DNA from: Leptolinea sp. UBA5203 | GTDB taxonomy: Bacteria; Chloroflexota; Anaerolineae; Anaerolineales; Anaerolineaceae | Direction: 5' to 3' | NCBI GenBank assembly: GCA_002412765.1 | Contig: DHVR01000075.1 | Span: 5,282-69,281, forward strand | Length of the DNA stretch: 64,000 bases | In this document: positions 28,401 to 36,656 of the stretch, one piece after another | How the letters are laid out: each line of letters begins with the position of its first letter | How positions within the stretch are numbered: the first letter of the stretch is position 1 | Made by a program: the position numbers and the translations under genes | Notes under the pieces: model-generated | Database searches by the model: none | What the model was told of the DNA's origin: nothing | Seen by the model: only the letters and a program-made list of their open reading frames with translations

Positions 28401-29249
28401 AGCCGCAGTTTGATATCGAAATTCAATACTAAAGGAATCCGACTGCTGAAGACTGGACTGGACAATTTCGATAACTTTTTGCCTTTCCTCAGGATGGATC
28501 AATTGACTCCAAGCTTCGTATGTCAATGCAAAAGCATCAGGCTCATAATCCAACATTCGCCAGCAGCGTTCATCCCAAATGATTTTATCGGCCAAGATAT
28601 CCCAATGCCATAGGCCCAATTTACTGGAGGCACTGGCTAGTTGGAATCGCTGTTCACTGAGTTTTAACGCTGCTCTTTCCCGAAATCGGGATTCAAAATC
28701 CTCAAAGATTAAGTACAAAAACACTGTAGCAGCGGGGAAAAGAAAAAGAATCTGAACCCCGGATTTCTTTATGGTTTCTAAACCAAGATGATTGGGAAGA
28801 AATATAAATAAGATTGAAATAGACATATGAACCAACATGCCAAAAAGCCAGACATTGAATATCTTCAGAGGTTTTTTTACTTTTTTGCTTAGGTAATAAT
28901 AACCAATACCAAAAGCAGTTGAAACAACAACACTTCCCATACCAACCCAAACTCCAAGCCCGCCCAGCCAAAATCGGTAAATAAGACAAAGAATTGCGGC
29001 AATCAAAGCAACTGTGGGACCAGCCATTAATCCGGCCATACTCAAGATGATTGACCTACCATCAATAATAATCCCCTCACTGACGTTAAGAGGAGTCATC
29101 ATGGTTAAAATGCCAATTCCCCCAAAAAGGATACCGGACAAGACCTTAAAAAAACCACTTTTCTTGGGAAAATGCTTGAGGATTGCCTGATAAGCAATCG
29201 TTAACGTTAAAAGAAGGGCCAGATTTTGAATCAGATCCAGAAGTACCAT
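25446..29249 (-). CDS. Membrane sensor histidine kinase, HisKA_3 (NarX/LytS-like hybrid architecture)
   Basis: 1267 aa. Residues 1-190 have five to six membrane segments of the LytS 5TM type (the SEGIIIDGRSIILSMAGLMAG region is typical). Four PAS domains (about 200-640), two GAF domains (about 670-1030; the second contains KMVAGKMGQIEIQEF) and a HisKA_3 dimerisation helix follow. The phospho-acceptor is His 1058 in RQMHDSVTQTL. The ATPase domain has the N-box EALNNITRHA and DNGHGFD. Kinases of this class phosphorylate NarL-type regulators, and one is encoded next, with overlapping ends. It combines a LytS-type membrane sensor with a NarX-type core. The ligand is unknown. Confidence 0.9.
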   Translation of the reverse strand: MVLLDLIQNLALLLTLTIAYQAILKHFPKKSGFFKVLSGILFGGIGILTMMTPLNVSEGIIIDGRSIILSMAGLMAGPTVALIAAILCLIYRFWLGGLGVWVGMGSVVVSTAFGIGYYYLSKKVKKPLKIFNVWLFGMLVHMSISILFIFLPNHLGLETIKKSGVQILFLFPAATVFLYLIFEDFESRFRERAALKLSEQRFQLASASSKLGLWHWDILADKIIWDERCWRMLDYEPDAFALTYEAWSQLIHPEERQKVIEIVQSSLQQSDSFSIEFRYQTAAGGWLWTEGRGNVIERDEANRPLLMTGIHLDISQRKKTSEELSQKDKIFTHAKDMLCIGGFDGYFKVLNPAWSQTLGWEIHELLEKPWLDFVHPDDRTKTEDAFTTMVEGEAFFYFENRYLCKGGGFKWLSWNSFPYVGEHIIIGVVRDISELKQIEENLKSSEVRYQQLFTEMIEGFALHEMLYDDHGNACDYRFLEINPAFERITGLKREELIGQTVLSALPGTEQYWINTYAEVARSGVPMQYENYSQTLEKWFSVNVYSPKPGQFATTFSDITEQKLTELMLQESVEKLQLLFDSLPIGISILDEQQKIVTQNPALAQIYGISGEDLILGEHRKRDYFHRDGSPMLREEFVSSRIQRGEQEVRQVILGTKKDDGSPLWLEISGVACSFQDWHAILLTQDITDRMLMEIENDFYHKKENQHSLDQEMMLWLTVSLREAKTRIEAQEMVVNLIVDTYNVNLAAIFEADGQSFLPPVLAGETKDKKLISGVRNFQVFQEIMTSGQPRFITSGEEYQNVFSTTTFQDLKLNSCLLLPILSGEMKVGVMLVGNQGSTLPFDEIITPLGAMAEIIGVTLQRMGNLESMKHMISRRTLELSTLYNVIAVSGVQKALSAKLELSIAEVMQVLGCKYGGIFFLDQNRDRLKMVAGKMGQIEIQEFIESSPPENLWEGRVIQQAETVIIPNVIDNPYYQLTSEYHEFPNHIFIGVPILLQGKVYGLVSLFREGSQIFNLEEITFLNALVNHIGVMIENHKLIEEAEQTGLKEERIRLSRQMHDSVTQTLYSAVLFANAGQDLIHENKMEQLAEVLSRLSQLTKQALNEMRLMIFEMRPPDLEQDGLVNALRKRIEMVEKRASIATRFSVDEFLSIDPSIEEVLYWLTVEALNNITRHAQASEINIAITVEEGVLKMHIQDNGHGFDPQDTPNHGGQGLVNMQERIQKINGVLEIKSFVGEGTSIFASVPYTFPAIEEKEGIKHGNNSNTDR

Positions 29250-29764
29250 GTAATTATTAAACCTTTCTACTTATAAGTCAAACCATTCTCAATAAACAGC
29301 AGGTTGTCCGTACCGACAATGAATACTTTTCCGCAATGATTTTGTACTGCCATTGTCTTGAACCGGATAAATGAGTTCTATCCTCAGCATTGATATGTGC
29401 TATTTATAATTTGTACTAGCTAATGAATACCCCTTTATACCCTGAACTTAGATCACACAAAAAATGATTATCCAACCAAAGGCCCTATTGAACAATCTAT
29501 ATACTAAAGTATAAGTTTTCAAACCCAAAGGTGTATAAATTAGGCATTAAGGTTGCGTGTAACTTGGGAGGAAATTTTGAGAATAAATCAGCTGTCGACA
29601 GAGGGATTAGATTGTTGAGGACTAAATTCCGGTTGCTGCCATCATCTCCGTGGTCATCACCCTGGTGGTCGCACTGATGACCCTTTATTGGGAGTTTTAT
29701 ATAGAAACCCTGTCAAAGAAGGCTTTTCACGGAATGTGGTAAACTTAGTCCGGATAAACAATCT
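29250..29764. other. Divergent intergenic region
   Basis: 515 bases between the kinase gene (minus) and the AhpD-like gene (plus). It must carry both promoters. The last 130 bases are less AT-rich and contain an open stretch (29650-29742, GTG to TAA) that would encode a 30-residue hydrophobic peptide (VITLVVALMTLYWEFY). No SD precedes the GTG, so it is not called as a gene; it may be the end of a decayed membrane protein. Confidence 0.4.
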
Positions 29765-30253
29765 ATGACAAAGAAACCTTTTCTTCGCCGTATCTATCAC
29801 AAAATTTCCGAGCCCTTGAACGATTTTCGATTTATGATGGAAAATCGAGCCCTTATTCGTACAGCCATGCGGAACGAGATTTCCATCAAATTTCGTGAGC
29901 GTATCATGCTGGTCGTAACCGAAGTGAACGGATGCAGATATTGCAGTTATTTCCATGCCCGTATGGCGCTGAAAGCCGGCATCCCATCTGCTGAGCTGGA
30001 TGAATTTCTACAGGGAACATTGCCGCTAGAAACCTCACCTGAAGAAGAACCAGCCTTGTATTACGCCCAACATTGGGCAGAAACCAACGCAAACCCGGAT
30101 GCCGAAGCGCTGCAAACAATTATTAATACCTATGGACAAAGGAAAAGCGATGCTATTCACATCATTTTGCACATGATCCGTATGGGGAACTTGTTGGGAA
30201 ATACCATGGATTTTTGGCTTTACAAACTTACATTTGGAAAATTTGGAAACTGA
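29765..30253 (+). CDS. AhpD/carboxymuconolactone decarboxylase-family protein
   Basis: 162 aa. The AhpD-type motif E-x3-C-x2-C-x3-H is present as E53, C57, C60 and H64 (EVNGCRYCSYFH), and the all-helical CMD fold fits the rest. Members with this motif act as alkylhydroperoxidases or thiol-disulfide carriers that reduce peroxiredoxins. No peroxiredoxin gene is adjacent, so the partner is unknown. The SD is weak (GGA 11 bases before the ATG). It converges on bacterioferritin; together they suggest oxidative and iron stress handling in an organism that avoids oxygen. Exact activity cannot be read from sequence. Confidence 0.82.
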   Translation: MTKKPFLRRIYHKISEPLNDFRFMMENRALIRTAMRNEISIKFRERIMLVVTEVNGCRYCSYFHARMALKAGIPSAELDEFLQGTLPLETSPEEEPALYYAQHWAETNANPDAEALQTIINTYGQRKSDAIHIILHMIRMGNLLGNTMDFWLYKLTFGKFGN

Positions 30254-30348
30254 TCCTTTCCAGCGGGGTCAAAAAAAACTATTTCTCCAAATTAAATACG
30301 ATGGTTTGTTATTCAAGCGATGTGGGTCGAACCAGCCAAGTGAATGAA

Positions 30349-30380
30349 ACCAGGGCAACAAACTGATTTGTTACCCCGGT
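30349..30380. terminator. Hairpin between convergent AhpD-like and bfr genes
   Basis: ACCAGGGCAACAAA (30349-30362) and TTTGTTACCCCGGT (30367-30380) pair over 14 positions with two mismatches and a CTGA loop. It lies in the 145-base convergent gap and could end either transcript. Confidence 0.5.
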
Positions 30381-30398
30381 ATTGATACCTGATGAAAT

Positions 30399-30896
30399 CT
30401 ATTCAGCCGGCGCACCTGCCGCTAAACTTTTACTGCGTTCAATCGACTGCAAGGCTAAATACCGTTCCCCGAATTTCTTCACATTCTCATATTCCGTATC
30501 ATACTGATCGTAATGCATTTCTTCATCGGCGACTAATTGCTCAAAGATTTTCTTGCTGACTGAATCTGCATTGGCAGAGGATTCATTTGCCCACAGGTTA
30601 TAATCGCGAGCACTGCCCTCTTCCATTTGACGCGCTTTTTCCAGCATTTGGGTAACATCCTGAATGAGTTCAACTTCTTGGCCAACCACCATCTTCACTT
30701 CACCCTTTAAGAAAAGGATTCGTTCAGCGAGAATTTCTACATGCCCCATTTCTTGAATGGCCGTACGCCGAAACAACCCGGAAAGCAGGTCATATCCCTG
30801 ATCGTCCAGATGAAAATGAAAATACATATACTGGTGGACAGCGGCCAATTCATCAGCAACCGCTCGGTTTAGTAATTCAATACTTTTTTCGTGCAT
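30399..30896 (-). CDS. bfr: Bacterioferritin
   Basis: 165 aa from the ATG at 30896, chosen because GGAGGA sits just before it; an in-frame ATG at 30920 has no SD. Ferroxidase residues line up with E. coli bacterioferritin at a constant offset of two: E16, E49, H52, E92, E125 and H128. M50, in IQEMGHVE, is where the axial haem ligand Met52 of E. coli bacterioferritin falls, so haem binding at the dimer interface is likely. The protein oxidises Fe(II) and stores ferric mineral in a 24-subunit shell in the cytoplasm. The C-terminus carries a short Ala/Pro tail. The gene stands alone. Confidence 0.9.
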   Translation of the reverse strand: MHEKSIELLNRAVADELAAVHQYMYFHFHLDDQGYDLLSGLFRRTAIQEMGHVEILAERILFLKGEVKMVVGQEVELIQDVTQMLEKARQMEEGSARDYNLWANESSANADSVSKKIFEQLVADEEMHYDQYDTEYENVKKFGERYLALQSIERSKSLAAGAPAE

Positions 30897-31308
30897 ACTA
30901 TCCTCCATGGATTTCGTCAAAATTTCTATCTATAATTTATTATACACAAGCTTTCATTTCGAAATAATGAGAGTGACATGAAATAATTGATAAAGATACA
31001 CACTCGACATCAGTTTTGCAGTTTGGACCATACCCGGAAGATAAGAAGACGCATTGAAATCAATCAAGTTATCCTAATCTTTAGTGTGGTGGTATAGCTG
31101 GTTTTTACCCTCAACTCCCGCTCTCGGGGGCTAAATACATCCCCGATCCGAAAAATCTGTCACACCAAGCAGAACCTATTTAGCACATCAAATACAATAA
31201 TTGTGTTGGTGACCGTGTTTAATATATTAGTTGCCAGTCTATTGACTACAGGTTTATGGGAGTGATTTCAGTGGTATATAATCATTTTTTTGTTTAAGCT
31301 GATCCATT
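30897..31308. other. Upstream region of bfr
   Basis: 412 bases between bfr and the 3' end of the membrane protein gene. A TATAAT hexamer on the minus strand (30939-30944) lies about 45 bases before the bfr start and may be its -10 box, but the -35 is poor. No clear Fur-type box was recognised and there is no gene. Confidence 0.4.
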
Positions 31309-32751
31309 TTAGATAGCCAGTTTATTACTATTTTTCGGTGCACGCCAAATTAGGACCGTTACAAAAACAATCAAGAGAATTAATGGCATAAGACTGACCC
31401 AAGAAGACAAGCCGAACCAGGCACTCCCCATATTCCAGGCATATTTATCTTGCTGTAACAGGGGTAGACATTCATTATAAATGGTGCTGTAACTGAAGAA
31501 ATCAAGCTGTGCTATAGTTTGCAACTTGTTGTCGGGTACAAGAATCGTACTGGCACAAACGATCAGCATTTGCCCGATGGATAGCGTAGTTAATCCTGCA
31601 AATACAGGAAGGGTTCTGTATGGCAAATTAGCCAAGAGTAAACAAAAAAAGGGCAGCATGGGAATCACATGACGGACCCCAAAAGACCAGCCACCCCACC
31701 ACATATAATAACCGGCATTGAGCAAAAGATAGGATGCAATGATTTGGCCAGCCAATTTCAGTTCAAGCCACGCATTTTTCCTTTTTATCATCATCACCGC
31801 GCCAATCACGGACAGAAACAGAGCTGGAGATTGCCAAAAAATTCCTTGCGCTGGATGAAAGGTTTCATAGAATAAAACATGCAAACTGGGACGGTTTATT
31901 CCCATCAGCCCTTGAGACATGCCCTGAACAAAGGTCTCATCCATTAGATATTGATACCCAGTAGCCAGGGGATGTCCATAAACCAAGCTATTATACATCA
32001 ACAAAATGGATAAAGGTATGACGCCACAAACTGCCGGAACTAGCCAGGTGATCAGTTTGTAAAGCTGATTATTCTTTTTCTGTATAATGAAGTAATAAAT
32101 GATCAGCGGAATAATGGCTATGGCGGTAGTCATTTCAGTAAGGAAAGACATGCCCAGACATAGACCGATTAACCCAGGGAAAAGGATAGCGGTGAAGCTC
32201 CTAGTGGGGTTCGTTTTTAAATAAAATATCAGAAAAAAAGCATAAAACAACAAACTAGCGGCAAGCTGGTGTCCAAAGAAAATAACACTGAAGGGAAACA
32301 TCATGCTTCCAAGTGCCAAAGCCAGCGTAATAACATAAGCCTGAAGTTTACTCAGAGTGATAGATTCACTAACTAAAAACATCATTGTTCCAGCAATCGC
32401 TGAAGGTAATCCAATCACCAGGAATGTCAGCAGGTGTTTTTCCGCAACAACACTTAGATAAATATTAAATAATCCTAATAGTTTAAACACTGGATAATAG
32501 AGCATCGCTGCAAAAATCGATGAGCCAATCGCTTTATCCGTGTATATTTTTCCATTAAAACTGGCAAAATCAGAACTTCTATACCCACCTGTTTCGCTGG
32601 TAAAAGTGTCAATGTTCAATTTGCCTTCTTTAACCATCGACATGGTTAACGCAAGGCGAGAATTTCCATTGGCTCCAGGATCCTGATAGAAATATCCATA
32701 AGCGATAGATAGGAGAAAAAAAATCAAAATAGCAGTTTTGTTCAGTCTCAA
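31309..32751 (-). CDS. Polytopic membrane protein, GT-C glycosyltransferase-like
   Basis: 480 aa with about ten to twelve hydrophobic segments. The first extracytoplasmic loop after helix 1 contains DPGANGNSRLALTMSMV and conserved acidic residues, and a later loop has YYMWWGGWSFGVRHVIPMLPF, a pattern of GT-C-fold membrane glycosyltransferases that use polyprenyl-phosphate sugars. Start is a TTG at 32751 with GGAAG eight bases before it; no ATG fits. Alone on the minus strand. Donor and acceptor are unknown. A second GT-C-like protein is encoded at 48734-50023 but the two are not obviously related in sequence. Confidence 0.65.
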   Translation of the reverse strand: MRLNKTAILIFFLLSIAYGYFYQDPGANGNSRLALTMSMVKEGKLNIDTFTSETGGYRSSDFASFNGKIYTDKAIGSSIFAAMLYYPVFKLLGLFNIYLSVVAEKHLLTFLVIGLPSAIAGTMMFLVSESITLSKLQAYVITLALALGSMMFPFSVIFFGHQLAASLLFYAFFLIFYLKTNPTRSFTAILFPGLIGLCLGMSFLTEMTTAIAIIPLIIYYFIIQKKNNQLYKLITWLVPAVCGVIPLSILLMYNSLVYGHPLATGYQYLMDETFVQGMSQGLMGINRPSLHVLFYETFHPAQGIFWQSPALFLSVIGAVMMIKRKNAWLELKLAGQIIASYLLLNAGYYMWWGGWSFGVRHVIPMLPFFCLLLANLPYRTLPVFAGLTTLSIGQMLIVCASTILVPDNKLQTIAQLDFFSYSTIYNECLPLLQQDKYAWNMGSAWFGLSSWVSLMPLILLIVFVTVLIWRAPKNSNKLAI

Positions 32752-33256
32752 TTTTCACTTCCCAACTGGTGGTACCCAGTTACAAATTATAAATCAGGTT
32801 TTGGTTTCATGGTTTATTTAAAGAAGAGTTCCAATCAAACCGAAGACAACTATTTCTTATTAGATTCTAATATTTGTCTGAGGATATATAGGGATCTTAG
32901 TAGAAACTCTCTCCCTGTATCTTATTCACCTCTTACGGAGTTGCATCGAAAAGTTGATGTTCGCTCACATTATTTTTGCCTTTGTCAACAAATCATGCTG
33001 ATGATGTCCCTGCGAAATTACCTGCTGCATAAATTTCACGTAAATTATATTTATGTGTTTTTTACGAGATGTCCACCTCTGGCATTTACTTAAATCCAAC
33101 AGGATTTTGAGAGAATGCCAATAAATCTATACAAGAAACACCAAACTATCCTTATCGCATCCTGTAGTAAAATTTAGAAAGGCATTCAAGCCATACCTTC
33201 TATGCTATCCTGTATAAAGCTTTGAATATAAAAATATATCCCCTTCAGGAGACTTT
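32752..33256. other. Divergent AT-rich intergenic region
   Basis: 505 bases between the membrane protein gene (minus) and the DUF362 gene (plus). A 94-codon open frame (32809-33093, +) has no SD and an untypical composition, so it is not called. A small dyad AACTGG/CCAGTT is at about 32765-32782. AGGAG precedes the next ATG. Confidence 0.45.
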
Positions 33257-34366
33257 ATGACCCCCTCACTCGTTTATTTTACTGATATGCGCGCCCGACC
33301 AGGAAAGAATATGCTTAATAAATTGGCTGCCCTGGTAAAAAAGGCTGGATTTGACAAAATTGATTTGAAAGATAAACTCGTGGCGGTAAAAATTCATTTC
33401 GGGGAACCTGGAAACATTTCTTACATCCGTTCAAATTATGTTGCCGTGATTATTAAGATGATTCAGGAGCGCGGCGGCAAGCCTTTCCTCACGGATGCCA
33501 ATACACTCTATCATGGCAAGCGCTCCAATGCTGTGGACCACTTGCAGGCAGCCATGGAAAATGGGTTCAACCGCATCAGTGTGGGTTGTGATGTGATCAT
33601 CGCCGATGGCCTGAATGGCACCGATTATGTTGAAATGCCGGTGGATGGCGAGAAATGCAAGACCGCTAAAATCGGTACCGCCATCGCCAAAGCAGATGTT
33701 ATCATCAGTCTAAATCATTTTAAAGGCCATGAAATGACTGGTTTTGGTGGAGCGCTAAAAAACATCGGCATGGGCAGTGGATCCCGTGGGGGTAAACTGG
33801 AAATGCATTCCGAATCGCAGCCAAAAATTGTGGAAGAGAACTGTACCGCTTGCGGAGTTTGCATCAAGAATTGTGCCCAGCATGCCATCGCTTTCAATGA
33901 GGGGCACAAAGCTCAAATCGATTACGCCCTGTGTGTGGGCTGCGGCCAATGTGTGGCAGTCTGTAAATTCGATGCTGCTCAAGCGATCTGGGATGGAAAT
34001 TCCAGCACGGTGGGTGAAAAAATCGCTGAATATGCCGCTGCCGTGTGTGCCAATCGGCCGCACTTTCATGTGAACTTCATTATGAATGTGTCCCCCAATT
34101 GCGACTGCTGGGATATGAACGACCAGGCCATTGTGCCCGATTTAGGTATCGCAGCCTCTTTAGACCCAACCGCCTTGGACCGTGCCTGTGTGGATATGGT
34201 CAATCAAGCGCCTTTTGTGCAAACCAGCGAATTGGGTGATAAACAATACCAATCCGGCCAGGATAAATTCACCACCATACACCCACGGACCCGCTGGCAG
34301 GTTACCCTGGACCACGCCGAAAAAATGGGCCTTGGCAGCCAGCAATATACTCTGATCAATATATAG
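33257..34366 (+). CDS. DUF362 protein with two [4Fe-4S] ferredoxin motifs
   Basis: 369 aa. The N-terminal DUF362 region (1-190) includes VAVKIHFGEPGN and a conserved block SLNHFKGHEMTGFGGALKN. It is followed by a bacterial-type ferredoxin insert with CTACGVCIKNC and CVGCGQCVAVC, each C-x2-C-x2-C-x3-C, which bind two [4Fe-4S] clusters. The C-terminal part has a further Cys pair in NCDCWDMNDQA. Proteins of this type are common in strict anaerobes and are thought to be redox proteins; no reaction is established. AGGAG lies five bases before the ATG. Single gene with its own strong terminator. Presence of oxygen-sensitive clusters supports an anaerobic lifestyle. Confidence 0.88.
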   Translation: MTPSLVYFTDMRARPGKNMLNKLAALVKKAGFDKIDLKDKLVAVKIHFGEPGNISYIRSNYVAVIIKMIQERGGKPFLTDANTLYHGKRSNAVDHLQAAMENGFNRISVGCDVIIADGLNGTDYVEMPVDGEKCKTAKIGTAIAKADVIISLNHFKGHEMTGFGGALKNIGMGSGSRGGKLEMHSESQPKIVEENCTACGVCIKNCAQHAIAFNEGHKAQIDYALCVGCGQCVAVCKFDAAQAIWDGNSSTVGEKIAEYAAAVCANRPHFHVNFIMNVSPNCDCWDMNDQAIVPDLGIAASLDPTALDRACVDMVNQAPFVQTSELGDKQYQSGQDKFTTIHPRTRWQVTLDHAEKMGLGSQQYTLINI

Positions 34367-34374
34367 GGTAGTTT

Positions 34375-34404
34375 AAAAAAACGGCCGGCCGGCCGTTTTT
34401 TTTT
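34375..34404. terminator. Perfect bidirectional terminator
   Basis: A 16-bp perfect palindrome, ACGGCCGGCCGGCCGT (34381-34396), is flanked by A6 on the left and T8 on the right, so it is an intrinsic terminator in both directions. It ends the DUF362 gene and overlaps the stop codon of the convergent ArsR-rhodanese gene. Confidence 0.92.
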
Positions 34405-35071
34405 ATTCCGAAGACTGCATTGGTTTTGCTTGAGATCGCCATTCAGACATACCGTTTTCCAATCGACTAACCCAGTAACCATGGTTCTGCAAAATCAGAG
34501 CAGCGCGATCTGAAATCCTACTATAATAATCCCTGCAATAAACAACCGTTTCAATTTCCTTGGAAAGTAAGTCCAATCGATCAGTCAAGGAATCAATGGG
34601 CAAGGATTGAGCCCCCGGGATATGACTGAAAGCGTATTCATGGTTTGGACGAACATCTACTAGTTGAATCGATCCTTGCAGCATCTTTTTTTCTAGTTCA
34701 GAAAAAGTGGTGATCTTTAGATCCTTTCGTTCAAGAATTAATTCATCAACTATACGATCAACCTCTGCTAATTGTGCTTTGGCCAGATCTTGAACTGCTT
34801 GCACCAAACTAAAAACCGTTGGATCGGCCAGACGATAATAAATACCAACCCCCTTTCGTCGAATTTGTACCAATCTGGAAGCACGCAATAATTGCAAATG
34901 CTGTGAAGTATTCGCAATGGTCATTGAGGTCCCAGATGCTAATTGCTCCACACTATGTTCTCCATTAGATAACAAATCCAATAACTCAAAACGATGAGCA
35001 CTGCCAAGCGCTTTGCAAATGCGGGCAAATTGCTCGTAAAGATTATCTTTTATTTCTCTATCCGAACTCAA
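34403..35071 (-). CDS. ArsR-family regulator fused to rhodanese domain
   Basis: 222 aa. Residues 10-100 form a winged helix-turn-helix of the ArsR/SmtB type (LGSAHRFELLDLLSNGEHSVEQL, then IANTSQHLQLLRASRLVQIRRKG). The metal-binding CxC of arsenic sensors is absent; the only Cys there is C20 near helix 2. Residues 120-215 form a rhodanese domain with catalytic Cys in VYCRDYYS, which transfers sulfane sulfur. Such fusions are widespread and are thought to respond to sulfur or thiol stress, but that is inference. The gene diverges from proV and two dyads lie just upstream of its start, suggesting autoregulation and perhaps control of proV. Confidence 0.88.
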   Translation of the reverse strand: MSSDREIKDNLYEQFARICKALGSAHRFELLDLLSNGEHSVEQLASGTSMTIANTSQHLQLLRASRLVQIRRKGVGIYYRLADPTVFSLVQAVQDLAKAQLAEVDRIVDELILERKDLKITTFSELEKKMLQGSIQLVDVRPNHEYAFSHIPGAQSLPIDSLTDRLDLLSKEIETVVYCRDYYSRISDRAALILQNHGYWVSRLENGMSEWRSQAKPMQSSE

Positions 35072-35380
35072 CTCGAACCTCTGTTATTCAAGTATTATAT
35101 TGAATATACTTATGTTTATTTTATCATAATAGCTAATACTGTGCTATAATAGTGATTAATCGCTATATTTTTCAATTATACGACGATCAGCTTTGTCCAT
35201 GTCTTACAGTTTCTCTCCTTTTTGGGATCTTTTCTGTGGCATCCTGAGACCCAACCATTTTTTAAGTCCATATTGTCTCTTGCGATAGCTGATGTCTTTT
35301 CCAGGCAGTTCTTTTTTCTTATGTCTGCCGTTCTTATCCATTACATTCGATCGTATGAAACGATTATTTGGAGGTATCCA
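35072..35380. promoter_or_regulatory. Divergent promoter region of arsR-rhodanese and proV, with dyads
   Basis: 309 bases, strongly AT-rich near the left gene. Two overlapping dyads lie 15-40 bases upstream of the ArsR start: ATTCAA/TTGAAT (35086-35091 and 35100-35105) and AAGTAT/ATACTT (35090-35095 and 35106-35111). An extended -10 box TGCTATAAT (35142-35150) points rightward to proV. It overlaps a near-perfect 18-base palindrome ATAGTGATTAATCGCTAT (35149-35166, one mismatched pair) that would cover the proV start point. The leader to the proV start at 35381 would be about 220 bases. Confidence 0.5.
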
Positions 35381-36589
35381 TTGTCTTATATCGAAATCAA
35401 AAACTTATTTAAAATTTTCGGCCCTCACCCTCAAGAAGCGCTTACTTACCTTAAAAAAGGGGTTTCCAAACAAACCATCCTTAAGAAAACAAAGCATACG
35501 ATTGGCCTACAGAATGTCTCCCTGAATATTGAAAAAGGAGAAACATTTGTAATCATGGGTCTTTCAGGGAGCGGAAAATCTACTCTGGTACGTTGCTTAA
35601 ATCGTCTCATTGAACCCACATCTGGGGAAATTTTTGTTGAGGGTCGGGATATCTTAAAATTTAATAAAGAAGAACTAACAAATCATCGTCGTCGAACCAT
35701 GACCATGGTCTTTCAACGATTTGGTCTTCTGCCCCACCGCACCGTCTTGGCAAACATTGCTTTCGGTCTCGAAATCACCGGCGTTGAACATGAAGAACGA
35801 GAAGAAAAAGCCCAAAAATGGCTTGAAATCGTCGGATTAAAAGGGTATGCCTCCAGTTATCCAAAATCACTTAGCGGCGGCATGCAGCAAAGAGTTGGTC
35901 TGGCAAGAGCCCTCTGCAATGATCCGGATATCCTGCTCATGGACGAACCGTTTAGCGCTCTGGATCCGCTTATCCGCAGAGAAATGCAAAACCAATTACT
36001 CGATCTTACCGGTACGATCCAAAAAACCATAATTTTCATTACCCATGACCTGGATGAAGCCTTACGCCTTGGAGATCGGATCGCAATCCTTAAAGATGGT
36101 TTGATCGTTCAGATTGGAACTCCGGAAGAAATCTTATCCAATCCCGCTGATTCCTATGTAAAAGACTTTACTCGGGATGTAAATCGGGTGCGGATCTTAA
36201 CGGCTAGCAACGCCATGATTAAACCTTACGCTGTTGTCTCGGGCAGAAGTGGTCCGCGGGTGGCTTTGGATATTATGCAAAAAGAAAGCCATTCAAGTTT
36301 ATTTGTCGTCAATCGGGAAGGAAAACTTTTGGGACTAGTAACAGCTGATGAAGTGCTGGATGCGTTAAAACGAAAGATTACGACCATGAACGACATGGCA
36401 TTAAACGAAGTCCCTACGACAACCCCGGATACCACCCTGGACGAATTAATTCCCATTACCGCCAGCATTAAATGGCCAGTCGCAGTGGTCAATGAAGACA
36501 ATTATCTACTCGGTATCCTGCCAAGAGTGGCAATTCTTTCAGCTCTGGCAGGCAATGATTCATTTGAAGAAAATGGGAATTCTGCTTAA
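35381..36589 (+). CDS. proV: Glycine betaine/proline ABC transporter ATP-binding protein
   Basis: 402 aa from the TTG at 35381, which has GGAGG six bases before it and gives MSYIEIKNLFKIFG, the usual family start; the longer in-frame ATG at 35222 adds an unrelated stretch without SD. Walker A is GLSGSGKST (60-68), the Q-loop is FQRFGLLPHRTV, the signature is LSGGMQQRVGLARAL, and Walker B is DILLMDEPFSALD. Two CBS repeats occupy about 285-395; in OpuA/ProU systems they gate transport by ionic strength. It powers uptake of betaine-type osmoprotectants together with the next two genes. Order is ATPase, binding protein, permease. Confidence 0.93.
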   Translation: MSYIEIKNLFKIFGPHPQEALTYLKKGVSKQTILKKTKHTIGLQNVSLNIEKGETFVIMGLSGSGKSTLVRCLNRLIEPTSGEIFVEGRDILKFNKEELTNHRRRTMTMVFQRFGLLPHRTVLANIAFGLEITGVEHEEREEKAQKWLEIVGLKGYASSYPKSLSGGMQQRVGLARALCNDPDILLMDEPFSALDPLIRREMQNQLLDLTGTIQKTIIFITHDLDEALRLGDRIAILKDGLIVQIGTPEEILSNPADSYVKDFTRDVNRVRILTASNAMIKPYAVVSGRSGPRVALDIMQKESHSSLFVVNREGKLLGLVTADEVLDALKRKITTMNDMALNEVPTTTPDTTLDELIPITASIKWPVAVVNEDNYLLGILPRVAILSALAGNDSFEENGNSA

Positions 36590-36656
36590 TCAATTCAGCA
36601 TCAGAAAAGTTAATTCATTTTCCTTGATGCTTTAGCTAAAACAAAAGGAGTTAAGA

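Noticed and set aside
32809..33093. 94-codon open frame in the gap before the DUF362 gene
   Set aside because: No SD, odd composition, no motif; treated as chance.
35222..35380. Longer proV start at an ATG (35222)
   Set aside because: The added 53 residues are not ABC-like, and a TTG with a strong GGAGG at 35381 matches the family start.
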